NCBI GenBank assembly: GCA_947652115.1
Contig: OX393565.1
Location: forward strand, 9,792,697-9,856,696
DNA length: 64,000 nucleotides
Reading direction: 5' to 3'
Origin: Blastomussa wellsi
Taxonomy: Eukaryota > Cnidaria > Anthozoa > Scleractinia > Plerogyridae
A model generated the notes under the pieces. That model was not told the DNA's origin and did no database searches. It saw only the letters and a list, made by a program, of their open reading frames with translations. Shown one piece after another: positions 42,501-54,495 of the stretch. Every line of letters starts with the position of its first letter. Position 1 is the first letter of the stretch. The position numbers were made by a program, and so were the translations under genes.

Positions 42501-45500
42501 GGGGGTCATAAACAAATCCCTTCCGTGGCAGAGGTATGGATATTTTATGGAACTACACATTATTGTAGCCAGTTGGTTTGATTCCTGCTGACTGGGTGTC
42601 CTGTAACAACAGCATTCTTTATTTGTACTCACTTGCCAATGACAGATTAAAAACAATATTGAAAATATAGATTACTGGCTGCCTGGAATAACCATAAGGG
42701 CTAGTGGAGCGAGGCAGCCAGAAGACAACAGCTTTCAATGAACATAAATCAATAATCTTGTTGGCTGCATTTGTTGCTAGTTCTCGTCCTTGCAGGTTCT
42801 CCAGTTTACTTTCCTTCACAAGGAATAACTTCCACTAAATTCCTTCTGGGAATGGCACTGAAAAATTCCATTTATTATTTTATTTATTATTCTTTTTTTT
42901 TTGTATTTTATTTGTAAATAGCTCAAGGATTATGCAAGATATAGCCCAACCTTAGTAAAATAACTCTTCTCCCCCATCACCCTTTGAATTTAACACAATT
43001 CAACATTAAAATGAAGGACTTATTTTCAGATTGTTACAAATTTACACTTTAATCAGGTTTGAGTGCATAAATCACAGTTATTTATTTGTAGTAATTGTTT
43101 TTTTAGGAGGAGATCCGTAACAGTGCATCGGATGGATTGCAAGACACTGATCATCTGGCTGACAGAACAAGCAAATTGATCCAGAAAGTGCAGGTCGAGG
43201 TAGTGTCTTTATACTACCATGATTTTACTTAAGCAATATTTATTCCCTGTAGTTGCTTAAATACATCAGAAAAAATATTGTTCATTTTCAGTTGATATGA
43301 TATAAAATTACAGCAGATGTCTAAGTATTATCTTGTGGTTCAATTTTGCCCTTGCTACAAGCTGGCATAATATCCGATATGGATAATGAAAAAAAAAAAG
43401 AAATACCAAATTGTATCAATTAATTTGAACCACATACACATAAATCTGAAATAATAATAAAACCATCTGGCCAATATTTGAAATTGAATATTTTAACTTG
43501 CACCAACTTATTGGTTTGCATTTCATGACTGACTGGATTTTAAAATTCACTACTTTTGAAGGACGAAAGCGATGATGATTTTACTAGTGGTGGTTCAGAT
43601 GAGGATTTTGAACCTGCAAATGATAGTGATGAGACATCAGCATCAAGTGGAACTTCAGAACACAGTCTGGTAGAGGAATTAAACTCTTTGAAAGAAGATA
43701 GTCTGGAGGAGAAATCAAACTCATTAAACACTGTAACAAAGGTACATTTTATGAATTATTTTCTGAAAAACATAGCTTACCGTATGACCTCTAAACATTC
43801 AGAACAACTAAGCAAACAACAACAACCAAAAATCCAAATCGACAGTGGCTTCCAGGGCCATACCTAGGATTTTTTGTCTGCGGGGGCAATCTCCGCACAC
43901 CTCCACTTCCTACAAGAAATAGCCCAGCAAAGTCACAGCATTTAGTTTTCCTGGCAGGGGCAACTGCCCCCTCTTCAGCCCCCCCCCCCCCCCCAGCCCC
44001 CACTATGTACGGCCCTGGCTTCCTCTTTCCTTATGTTAAAACTATGCTCCCTATTAAATTTATGTAGTCTCAAAAAGGGGGAATGGTCAAGAGCATGCGC
44101 GAACCACGTCCATCTGTATGCCCTTGAACAACATGTCATTTTTTTCTTTTTCTGTACAGGAAAAGGTGCAAATTGAAAATCAAGTCGAAAGCAAAAGTTG
44201 CAGCTCATCTCGAGAAAAAAGGGCTTGTCCGTTACCGTATTGTGCCGCGGAAGTGGTTCACCTTCCACGGCATCTCCAAGACGTGCATGGCTGGACGAAA
44301 GAACATTCCAGAACTGCCGTAACTCGCTTTGGTATGAGGAAGAAGTACATTTTCTCAGACGCAGGGAAAAGTGCTAAAAGGAAAAAGGAAGCTACTGATG
44401 AGGGCGAAGCCAAGACAAGTGTGAAAAAGAGTAAAGATTATCACAAATATCGCTATTGCCCACTCGATGGCTGTACGTCACTGGTGAAGAGGATCCCTGC
44501 CCACTTAAAAAATGTCCATCATCTCCATGCAGCCTCCAGAGAATACAAGGAAGCCTTATCACGAGTACGAGGCCCTGTAAAGGAATGTTACATGAGACCT
44601 TACCACGAACGACGTCGCGCTCGTTTGGCAGAAGAGTCAAGTCCAATCCTCCAAGAAGTTGTATTTATTGAAGAAGAGGATGAAGGTCAGACAGAAGAAG
44701 AACAGGACAGTGCAAGCGCGAGTCAATCCTCAGACGCTGCAACACCCAAAGCCATTTATCAGTTTGAAAACTGGCTGAATTCTGCAGATGGCGGAAACCT
44801 TGACGAGGGTACAAGCAAGCAGCATCGGGCGCAACTTTCGAAACTCCTGAACGTAATCGACAGCAAGCAAAACTTGATCTCATTGTTTAACGAACAAGTC
44901 ATCAATGAAAAATTCCTGGAAGGATATGCCAAAAACGAATATCACCCCAAAACTACAAAGGCATATTTGATGAGTCTCCGCCATTTCTACTCGTTTTGTT
45001 TAAGTGAAGACCTTGGCTTAAACATTTCAACGGCAAAACTCATGTCTTTAAAAGAGAAAGTCTCAAGATGGTCTTCATCTTTGCGCAAGGGCTGCTCAAA
45101 ACGACACTGGGAGAAAATGGAAGAAGACTTCTATGCTTTAATCTCCCCCGAGCAAATTGGAAAGTTTGAGACAAGTAAAGCTGCCAGAGACGCGATATGC
45201 CTCCTGGGCCAGTTATCGGACGCGCATTCAATGGATATAAGCCAAAGCCAGTACACCCTCATCCGAGACTTTTTGTTGATTGAGATATCAATCGACAATG
45301 CCAACAGGGCTGGCGCTCTTGCCAATATGAAAGTGGGGGAATTTAACAGGGTTTCAAAACATGATGGGGAAAATGTTGTTCTTGTTAAGGATCATAAAAC
45401 TCTCCAAACACATGGTCCGGCAAGAATTGTTCTCAGCTCGAAATTATACGGTTGGATGGACATTTTCATTAGGGACGTACGTTGCAAAGTTCCTGGCGTG

Positions 45501-46433
45501 ACCGACAGTCCAGATGAAAGCATGTTTTTAACGTGGAATGGAGAAGCGATGGTATCCAGTCAGATAAACAAGGCCATTAAATCCATTTGGAAGAAAGCTG
45601 GTATGGAGGGAAGTCCTAGCTCTACTCTGTTTAGAAAGTCAGCTGTGTCAAAAGTGCACACAAACAGCGACAGCAATGAAGCAAGAGGAAATCTCGCCGA
45701 TCTAATGGCCCACAATGTAGAGACAGCACGTAAATACTACCGTTTACAAGAAAAATCGAAGTCGTCAGTACAAGCCTCCAAGCACTTGCGGCAAGTCATG
45801 CGTGGTGGCGGTGGAGCCCAGGTAACCAACGATCAGCTTAAGTGCGTTCCCAGCAGCAACCCCAGCCTTACAGTGTCTGAAGATGGCAAGTCCAAAACTA
45901 AGCAAGGTTCTTGGTCCTCGGAAATTGAAGCGTTACTAAAGGAAGTTTTCAAGGAGGAAATAGAAATGGAGGCGGTGTCTATGGACACAGTGAAAAACAA
46001 GATTGCTAACCATCCGCAGCTTAAGGACCAAGGCCCAAAGAGAGTACTGGATAAAGTGCGTGCACAGTGGCGTTACCAAAAGTCTACTTCCCCGCAGCCT
46101 ACAAGCTCCCCTGACCTCCCTACTGAAGAGGAAACTTTACAGGAGCGTGTGCAAAGGGCGTTGTGTCCGGATGTGGAGAGCGAGAATACCAGTGATATCA
46201 TTCCCCCAACATTGGGGAGCAGCGTTCGGGGTGCATTTTCACCGCTCGACCTTGAAAGATTACGAGCTCTCTTCAAAGACATGATAATGAAATCATTCCC
46301 AATCGTCAAGAAAACGATAGGGGAAGCCCTTCTGAAAGATGCGTGGGGAAAGGAGTTTTTGAAGAAAGTGCCGTTGGACACTGTTGTCAATCGCGTAAAG
46401 TATGAAAGGCGTGTCATCAGAGCATCGCAGTAG
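39592..46433 (+). CDS. A2: multi-exon C2H2 zinc-finger, Crypton-like tyrosine recombinase, intact
   Basis: Proposed exons: 39592-39624 (MYDTRFIFLQE), 41389-41436, 42031-42066, 43107-43193, 43562-43741 and 44160-46433. All have AG/GT edges and every junction is phase 0; the first exon is the least certain. Upstream exons encode acidic, serine-rich sequence. The last exon holds fingers CPLPYCAAEVVHLPRHLQDV/H and CPLDGCTSLVKRIPAHLKNV/H, an RGPVKE.YMRPYHERR block, a core-binding domain (TTKAYLMSLRHFYSF), then NRAGAL (Arg), KDHKT (Lys), TLFRKSAV (Arg, Thr for His), LMAHN (His) and RKYYRL (Tyr, about 45735). Two C-terminal modules follow (EIEALLKEVFKEEIE; DLERLRALFKDMIM), then KYERR. About 885 residues with no lesion. 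Intron presence argues for an expressed, long-resident gene. Confidence 0.8.
41829..41872. repeat. Short dispersed repeat, copy 2
   Basis: AGCCAATGAGTGCGCGAGAA followed by TTTCTGCAGTTATCGTAAA matches 28690-28735. It lies in an A2 intron. Confidence 0.5.
42363..42545. mobile_element. G-rich MITE in an A2 intron
   Basis: The ends CATACTCCCCCCATAGAAGG and CCTTCCGTGGCAGAGGTATG are inverted copies. Two long guanine runs (about 42399-42425 and 42484-42506) give strong potential for four-stranded G structures on the plus strand. Confidence 0.55.
43848..44023. mobile_element. MITE with GGCTTCCAGGGCCATAC ends in an A2 intron
   Basis: The left end GGCTTCCAGGGCCATACCTA and right end TATGTACGGCCCTGGCTTCC are inverted. 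A C16 homopolymer lies near 43980-43994. It sits in the intron just before the zinc-finger exon. Confidence 0.6.
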
Positions 46434-47128
46434 GACAAGCGGTCTAAAACCTGTAGCAAAGAAAGCCGTTAACTAAAGATAGCTCGACACTATCTTAGTA
46501 TTGTTTTTGACATTTCCCCAATGCTTATGTGCATTCTACTATTTACTAGTTTGCGTGCCCATTCGCGAATCCGTAAGAAGAGAAAAACAACCAGGGTGCA
46601 TGATTAAAAACGCGTTTGCGGCAGATTTCAGGTACATTTGTAAATATTATTAGAATATTTTTTTTATAACGTGATTACTGTTTATATTTATTTTCGCTTA
46701 GAAAAAGGAAGTATCAAATTTTTCTTTTTCTTTCTCATCTGTCTTCGACCAAAATGTATAATTGAAAAGTGGAAGTATAGCTTCCTCAGTGGAACCATTT
46801 TGAGAATACATAATTTCCGAGGAGTTCAAAACATGATTGAACACAGATAATAGTCCAAGGGGCATGAGAATTGTAGCTTCTTGTTTGGGTATAATGTTAG
46901 CGTTGGTTAAATACATAGTTATGCTAGAGAAAATAGAATATTTGGTGTGTGAAGTTCGTAAAATTGCACCTTTTGGAATTTGTTCGTTTATTTCGAGAAC
47001 ACCAAATAACTTTATTTCATTATCACCTCTTATACCCTAGAAAGTGTTACCAATTTATAGGATAAAACTGATGAGATTTACGGGCCTTTAAAATGCATAT
47101 ACATTTTCTTCAATACACTTTTATTATG
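46434..47128. other. A2 downstream region, no gene
   Basis: AT-rich. Part of 46950-47000 (CACCTTTTGGAATTTGTTCG) resembles 39316-39340, so the direct repeat flanking A2 begins here in degraded form. Confidence 0.4.
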
Positions 47129-47255
47129 ACGTAAATCCTATAGTGCAGTGGATAATCGCTGAAATTTTAAACTGTCAGAACGATTCAGGTGTGTTCCCTA
47201 ACATAATTTATTTAGTTTAAAGCGGCGCTTATAAAATTTATCTTGGGCCTTAATA
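47129..47255. repeat. Direct repeat right of A2
   Basis: Matches 39358-39480 with a few substitutions and a small insertion (GGTGTGTTCCC against GGTCGC). See the left copy. Confidence 0.75.
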
Positions 47256-47261
47256 AAAGTG

Positions 47262-47830
47262 TATTGTTACGTTTTCTGTTAAGTTAATGATAGAAACAAG
47301 AGAGTTTTGGATCATACTGTTTAAAGACTTGATCATTAGTTGCTATTAGCCTTGTCATTGAACAAATGGTTTGTTGGTTCCAGTTGTCATGTTATATATG
47401 TTATGTATACATGTTATGTATTGTTACGTTTTCTGTTAAGTTAATGATAGAAACAAGAGAGTTTTGGATCATACTGTTTAAAGACTTGATCATTAGTTGC
47501 TATTAGCCTTGTCATTGAACAAATGGTTTGTTGGTTCCAGTTGTCATGTTATATGGGCTTTCACAAATCAAAAATTTCAGAACATAGACCCTATGCATAA
47601 ATGGTTGCCAGTTTAAAATGCTTTTGTATTCATTTAAATTAGCCCTACTAGCCTCGTTTTGAGCTCGGAAGTCACTCACTCAATTTGTTAGCCCGTTATG
47701 CATAGGGTCTATGGGCTTTTGGGATAGAGGCAAGACAGTCTTGGATCAGACTGTTTAAAGACTTGCTCGTTAGTTGCATTAACCCTGTCATGTAACAATT
47801 GGTTTGTTGGTTGCAATTGCCATGTTATAA
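47262..47830. repeat. 135-bp tandem duplication plus a degenerate third copy
   Basis: 47262-47396 and 47419-47553 are essentially identical (period 157), beginning TATTGTTACGTTTTCTG. A diverged third copy starts at about 47740. The identity of the first two suggests a recent event or an assembly duplication. Confidence 0.8.
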
Positions 47831-48000
47831 TAAACGCTTTCGCAAATCAAAAATTTCGGAACACAGACCCTATGCATAAATGGTTGCCAGTTTAAAATTA
47901 TTTTTCATTCATTTAAATTAGCTCTACTAGCCTCGTTTAATTATGAGCTAGGAAGTCACTCACTCAATTTGTTAGCCGTTCATGTGTAGGGTCTATTGGC
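47565..48000. repeat. Repeated unit bounded by AGACCCTATGCATAA and GCATAGGGTCT
   Basis: Two units (about 47565-47720 and 47835-47998) share CAAATCAAAAATTTC, ATAAATGGTTGCCAGTTTAA, CTACTAGCCTCGTTT and TCACTCACTCAATTTGTTAG. The ends of each unit are inverted words. Confidence 0.6.
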
Positions 48001-49975
48001 TTTTGTGATAAGTAAAACCGAGTGCTGCTCTTGGTAAGGTTCCTTTCATAAAAATCGACTCGATAACACAAGTAGGTCTTCCAACACACTGATTTAATAG
48101 CAATCACACATTACAATGATTGAAACCTCTATACCTTATACGAGCACGCGGTCTCGAAATCACGTGATACAATTAATATTAAGAATACTGCCTTAGTTAA
48201 AGGGAGTTCACGGCACATGCCAGATTGGTTGTTAGACTGTGGACAAAACCAGAGTTATAGTATGTTATACTAAACAACTACATGGGACCAGAGGGAACTA
48301 AAAATGACATGAAATTTTCAACAGACGGTGTGGACTTATTGTCACTGACGTACTTGTATTGGGTATTTGAACTGACTGTGTTTGCCGCGTTGGATTTAAT
48401 ATCACTGATTGGCTGTAAATGTTATTAAAGGGTGATTTACAATTTAACGTCTTGTCTTTTCGTGTACTTTTTTTTTCCGAAAAGTCTGTTTTGAAATCAA
48501 TTACAACTAATTGTCGTCCCAAGTACGTTTTTCTTAGAGGATTGTGTTAATGTTTAACCGCCATCAGAGGCAATTTTAACTATAGGTTCTCAAAGCTGTG
48601 TTCGCTCCATTCAACTGTCCACATTTAAGGAAACTGTAGTTTTAAATTTTGCACATTTTGTTTTTATTTGACTCTTTACTATAACAGGTTGCTATCTTGT
48701 TGCCATCATTGTTTAAGACAAATTGTTCATTTCCTACACACTCCTTAATTGTTGATTCTCCTAAAATTGAAAACAGGAGGTTAATTACACACATAAATAA
48801 GCAAACACGGGGAGGGAACAAGTTGGATAAGTCTCAGAATTGAGTTAAAAGTCATCGTTACAGAAGTTCCCGTTATTGTTACGAAAGTGCCTGTTTTGTT
48901 ACAAAAGTGCCCTCCGGAAGGTGAGAAAAGTGCCCTATCAGGTTACAAATGTTCCCCATGTGAGCTAGGAAGTCACTCACTCAATTTGTTAGCCGTTCAT
49001 GTGTAGGGTCTATGGGCTTTTGTGATAAGTAAAACCGAGTGCTGCTCTTGGTAAGGTTCCTTTCATAAAAATCGACTCGATAACACAAGGTCTTCCAACA
49101 CACTGATTTAATAGCAATCACACATTACAATGATTGAAACCTCTATACCTTATACGAGCACGCGGTCTCGAAATCACGTGATACAATTAATATTAAGAAT
49201 AGTGCCTTAGTTAAAGGGAGTTCACGGCACATGCCAGATTGGTTGTTAGACTGTGGACAAAACCAGAGTTATAGTATGTTATACTAAACAACTACATGGG
49301 ACCAGAGGGAACTAAAAATGACATGAAATTTTCAACAGACGGTGTGGACTTATTGTCACTGACGTACTTGTATCGGGTATTTGAACTGACTGTGTTTGCC
49401 GCGTTGGATTTAATATCACTGATTGGCTGTAAATGTTATTAAAGGGTGATTTACAATTTAACGTCTTGTCTTTTCGTGTACTTTTTTTTCCGAAAAGTCT
49501 GTTTTGAAATCAATTACAACTAATTGTCGTCCCAAGTACGTTTTTCTTAGAGGATTGTGTTAATGTTTAACCGCCATCAGAGGCAATTTTAACTAGGTTC
49601 TTAAAGCTGTGCTCGCTCCATTCAACTGTCCACATTTAAGGAAACTGTAGTTTTAAATTTTGCACATTTTGGTTTTATTTGACTCTTTACTATAACAGGT
49701 TGCTATCTTGTTGCCATCATTGTTTAAGACAAATTGTTCATTTCCTACACACTCCTTAATTGTTGATTCTCCTAAAATTGAAAACAGGAGGTTAATTACA
49801 CACATAAATAAGCAAACACGGGGAGGGAACAAGTTGGATAAGTCTCAGAATTGAGTTAAAAGTCATCGTTACAGAAGTTCCCGTTATTGTTACGAAAGTG
49901 CCTGTTTTGTTACAAAAGTGCCCTCCGGAAGGTGAGAAAAGTGCCCTATCAGGTTACAAATGTTCCCCATGTTAC
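47945..49975. repeat. 1,017-bp tandem duplication
   Basis: Copies 47945-48961 and 48962-49975 each start GAGCTAGGAAGTCACTC and end in GTTACAAATGTTCCCCATG. Only scattered single-base changes separate them, so the event is recent. Each copy ends with its own short GTTACAAAAGTGCCC array. Confidence 0.9.
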
Positions 49976-50037
49976 AAAAGTTCCCTTTTTTCGTTACCAA
50001 AGTGCCTGTTTTACGTTACAAAAGTGCAGATTCCTAT

Positions 50038-50070
<33 letters not shown>
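49870..50070. repeat. GTTACAAAAGTGCCC array 3 and (CT)n
   Basis: About eight units of the minisatellite with variants (GAGAAAAGTGCCC, GTTACAAATGTTCCC), then CT dinucleotides at 50041-50069. It corresponds to 24785-25008. Confidence 0.85.
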
Positions 50071-50700
50071 CTTAGAGTGTTGCCTGCGTATTTGCTACTT
50101 GTTTTCTTCCTATGTTTTTTATTACTGTAATTAATTAAGAAAGTGATTTAACAGGCATTGTCTTCAACAATAACACTTTATTTTTGGAACGTTGCAGAAA
50201 GATCCTTAATTTTAACGTTTATAACATTTTTAACACGTTTCTTACATCACCTACGTAGCAACTACTCACTCTTTGGTACATGGACCTAAATTTTAAAGTA
50301 AAATCCAGCTTTTGGCCAAATCTGGAGGTCCTTGGGATAAGGATAATTGCCTTGAAAGCCCCCATCAATCTTAAATAATTTTTGGCTCTTTGCCAAACTT
50401 AGTTTGAATAATATCCTGTTCTTAACTAACAAGTAAACTCGACCTTAATCTGAACAGGTTTTTTTGAAGGTGGCCATGCCTGTTTTGCCTTTTAAAACCC
50501 CTCCCTTGCTTTTGTATGACGTTTTTTCTTCAGAGAAGGTGGGCGCTTAGTATAAACAATTGCCTCCACCTTGTTTGACTTTAAATTTTATATGTCCAAA
50601 CAGATTTATTTTCAAAAAATGTAATTTCGTAGCAAATACGCATTTTTGTAGCAAATACCCACTTTCATGTTTCGATGAAGAAATTTCATGTTTTATTTTA
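50071..50700. repeat. Spacer module ending in a GTAGCAAATACGC pair, copy 2
   Basis: Collinear with 25009-25640, with landmarks TATTTGCTACTTG, CCCCCATCAATCTT, GTAAACTCGACCTTAA and CGTAGCAAATACGC at near-equal spacing. Confidence 0.7.
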
Positions 50701-51039
50701 AATACGAGAAACGGACAAGAAGTCTAACTTGGGAATATGAGAAGCGCAATTAACTTCTTTCCAAATCGGGCATCGTGGTCTTTTTTAAATTAAACGAACA
50801 ATTTATTTTTCTGTTTTTGTGTGTTTTGAAGGGGAGGTTGTGGAAAAAATCCATTGTTTTTGATCTCTCACGATTTCGTGCTAAGATACATTCGTGTCGG
50901 AAAATTTGCAAAGGATTCAATTTCCCTGGTATATTATTTCACATTCTGGAATTCCTTAATTCAAAGAAATAAATCGGGAAGTAGCAAATACTCACTTACG
51001 TAGGAAATACGCACTAAGGCAGATCGTCGAAGTTTGGAC

Positions 51040-51370
51040 TTTTTATACGACATAACAACAAGCATTAGCATAGGCATGACTGAAGTGAGGACTACCTTAA
51101 CATAAGCATAAGCACATAGGCATGCACAGATTTGATAATTACCTTTTTTTTCGGTTCCATACCTTCTCGATACTGTAAAACAAGATGGCGGACCTTCGCT
51201 CATGCTGATGACGTGCTCACAGCAGCAAATTCTCAGTTGACATAAGCATAAGCGCAAGCACAAGAAGCACAAAGAACATTTGTTCTGCTAGTGCTTACGC
51301 TTCTCCTTGTGTTGTGTGCGTCTTCACTCCCGTGTGCTTGTGCTAATGCTTGTGCTATAGACGCTCCTGT
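51040..51370. mobile_element. MITE with subterminal CATAAGCATAAGC words
   Basis: CATAAGCATAAGC words in the left half (51060-51120 and 51240-51262) face inverted GCTTACGCTTCTC and TGCTAATGCTTGTGC at 51290-51355. Non-coding. Confidence 0.5.
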
Positions 51371-51479
51371 TATTGCTACGTTTATGCTTAATTGCGCTTA
51401 TGTCGTCGTGAAAACAGGCTTTAACGTCCACTGTTTCGTTCCAAAACTAGACTTTTTTAACGGTCGAAGAAAATAAGAG

Positions 51480-52555
51480 GGTAAGTTTATCATAGCGATT
51501 TGATCAGAACTAACAATTTATAATCACAATATTGGGTCGTATAACTCTGCATCATGCGGGAATAACGGCGGTTAACGTTTTTACTGTAATTGTTCAAGCT
51601 GAAAGTACGTCGGTAGCATATAGGACACAGAGTTCCCAGTGTTACGGTTTGGTCTTTGCCTGTTGTGATGTTTGGATATGCTCGGAGATTTTAGAAGCTG
51701 ATAAAGCTACTGTGTAAAGCAGCACTTAGAATTTTCTTCCACCTTGGTTTGAATATCTTAAGTGCACGCAGAGCTGACTGCTGTATAAATCTTCCGTTGG
51801 GCAACTTCCCGTTGACGATTTGGGATCCATGCTACCTGTAGTGTGTTCTAAATTGAGGGTAATTCACTGATTCGCCGGATTAAAAACAGTCACAGGCTCA
51901 ACGAGCCCTTGATTCTGTTTGGGGGGGATAAGCGCTGTCCTTCTATTTTCTGTTACAGCTACGTTTATTTCTGAAGCCACTGTTCTCCATTTCAAACAGC
52001 GACGCTTAAGCGAGAGAATACCTCTACATTGTACTCGAGCACTTTTCAGTAAACTAAGATTGGTGACCGATTTTCTGTCTTCCTTAGGACTTAAGAGTGG
52101 GCTTCAATGAACTTTCTCTAAATGATAAAATTGATAGCAAATCAACGAACGATTAAGCATGGATTATCAGTTCAGTGATATAAAAAATGCGACAATAACA
52201 GAAGAAAAAGAACGTTAACAACACTTTTATTTAAAAGCTCTCTTAATATAGATAAATATGCATATTAACTTTAAATGACCGTGTCCCTCTTTTATGGATA
52301 TAAATATTAGAACTAAGATACTATCTGAATTTTATTCAAGCCTTTTCATCTCTCCATTAGTTCAATGATTAAACCATACATGATAATTAACGTCAATCAA
52401 ATTAAAATTTTAAAGGCCTTTTGCTTAGTTCCACTATTTTTTGTTGACATTGTTGAGAACGCTAAATAGACTAATGTCCCGGATACGCGGTGCGCAATAA
52501 TACGTACAACAATTTTACTCGACATGGCTACACGGCTGCAACATTTCGTGTGATC
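51480..52555. other. No gene seen
   Basis: AT-rich with short frames only. Confidence 0.3.
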
Positions 52556-52651
52556 ATGTTTACATCACGCACTCCAAAAAGTAATATACAAGCTGATAAA
52601 AGCGAAGTGAAGGAAAATATCCAAAACAAAAGTTTGGATTCCGAACCACAG
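52556..52651 (+). CDS. Possible first exon of an unidentified gene
   Basis: ATG at 52556 opens 32 codons (MFTSRTPKSNIQADKSEVKE, then NIQNKSLDSEPQ) ending at a consensus donor CAG|GTAAGG in phase 0. A charged, serine-rich, phase-0 first exon resembles the leader exons of A2. No downstream exon was linked before the minus-strand gene B2. It may be an orphan leader exon left by the block duplication. Confidence 0.3.
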
Positions 52652-53995
52652 GTAAGGCTTATCTCTGTAATAGTCAATTAGTCTAGTTTCTTCGGCGGCT
52701 GATGAAGCCATTGCTTTCTATTTTTGCGCTCTAAGCTTGACTTGAATTTATGTGCAACTTACGGCGAATTAATGTCAGAATTGATTGGTTGGTTGAAACT
52801 GACATTTGAGTCACACTATTGTTCGAAATGTTGCAGATGGTAGATACATGAACAAATCTGCCGCGCAATGGTGCAGAATTAGGACGAAATTCTACTGCCG
52901 CAATATTGCCAACAATACTGATTGCGCGCAACAATTTCAGGGATGGATAAGCGATGCGATTTAGCCATTACGTGCAATAATACATCGTGTATCCGTGCCT
53001 TGATCCTGGTAAACGATAAATGTGAAAAACTGTTAAAACAGCTGGAAGAAAAGAGAACTATAAATAAGTTTTAAGCCTAGCCACTGCAAGTTGCACAAGT
53101 GCAAGCTCAAAGAAGAGAGTTCATATAAACCAAGCGTGAAGCACATTTATTTTTTTTTTATTTCTGAAGCGTATATTTTTTGGAATTTTTTTATATTTGA
53201 AAAACAAAAAGACTACGTCATTGGATATTTTAATCTTTGTGCTTGCACGAGCGTTCCTTGGTGCTGACTTGTGGACTTACCCAACAACCGCCTAAGTAGT
53301 CTAAGCTAAAAAGGTACTGACTTCGAAATACAATGCAACCATCACTAACACAACATATTTCTTACGGGTAAAGGGAAACGTTTTTTTTTTTTGGTTTGCA
53401 TGTTTTTGAACAGCCTGACCTTTGATGGTTGAACCTTTAGTTTCCTAACGTTTCCTTAACTAGTTATTCGATGTTGGTGCTTGGGTTTAGTGCAGGTTTC
53501 TTGTACTTGTTTTTCACGTGTGAAAGAGGTATTAATGTGTACAACTAACTCAACAACTATCTACTAACCTACAAGGTCAAACAACCTCCACACTGAATAC
53601 CTGACTCATCATAATTCAAAACAGTGCACCAGATTAAATGTACATATGACAAACATAACGTTTTCTAGCAGACTTTTTGTTTAACGGGATAATTTTTTTC
53701 CCCTGACCAAAACGGTCGTGACAAGCAGGTAACTGAAAAAAATATTTCTTTTCTAAGTACAAGCCTGAGAATCCTTTAGTTTTCAAAGCTATCTCGAATA
53801 ATAGCAAATGCTATATAGGAACTTGGTACTTAAAACATGAATTTGGCTTTTTTTGTTTCCTTGGTTTACAGTTTGCGAAAACGATTTGCAGCAAACTATC
53901 TGTGATAATATTGCTTGATAATGTTTTTTGGAAACCTGAATGCTTCAAGAAACTGAAGAGGATTGGCTATCATTGTTACTGGTCTAGCTAGGTTT
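52652..53995. other. No gene seen
   Basis: AT-rich with no protein-like frame and no clear repeat boundary. Confidence 0.3.
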
Positions 53996-54345
53996 ATAAG
54001 TGCAAATCGAGAGGAAGGGTAAATGCAAGCGCAAACGCGAATTCAAACTTAAGAACAGAAACGTTCTTCACCATATTATCCTTTTGCTTGTGTTTGCGTT
54101 ATCGTTCTTTACATTTAGTCCAGTGCTTGTGGTTTCGTTGCACGAGCAAACAAGGAAGAAACAAGCAAACACAAGCAAAAGGACGTATCGATATCATGTC
54201 CTCCTGGCTAGATGTATTTTTTGTCTCCCACCCAGCTGTGCCTGAATAATTTAGACTCCTTGCCTTCGCTTCAGTAATAATGCATTGCTTCTGCTTGGGC
54301 TTGGTGCGTTTTTTCTTGCACTTGTTTTGCACGGGTGAAGGAGGC
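53996..54345. mobile_element. MITE with GCAAACACAAGC-type subterminal words
   Basis: Words such as GTGCAAATCG, GCAAGCGCAAACGCG and AAGCAAACACAAGC on the left face TTGCACTTGTTTTGCAC and CTTCTGCTTGGGCTTGG on the right in inverted orientation. The open frames inside come from lysine-rich translation of these words. Confidence 0.45.
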
Positions 54346-54382
54346 GTTGATGCATGGGTACAACTGACTCAAGCTCCAGTTG

Positions 54383-54495
54383 TTGAAAGGGTGGACACCG
54401 GATAAAATACTATCCAGTGGTGAGCGCAGTTTGCTTTGCTAGCACTTATTCACTGGCTGGTGATTTATCCGGCGGATATTTTTGCCCACCCTTTC
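54383..54495. mobile_element. Short MITE with TTGAAAGGGTGG ends
   Basis: 113 bp. The ends TGAAAGGGTGGACACCGGAT and ATCCGGCGGATATTTTTGCC followed by CACCCTTTC are inverted, and CTATCCAGTGG and CACTGGCTGG pair inside. Confidence 0.6.

Noticed and set aside
54000..54332. Lysine-rich frames in both strands
   Set aside because: They arise from short A-rich words repeated inside a MITE.
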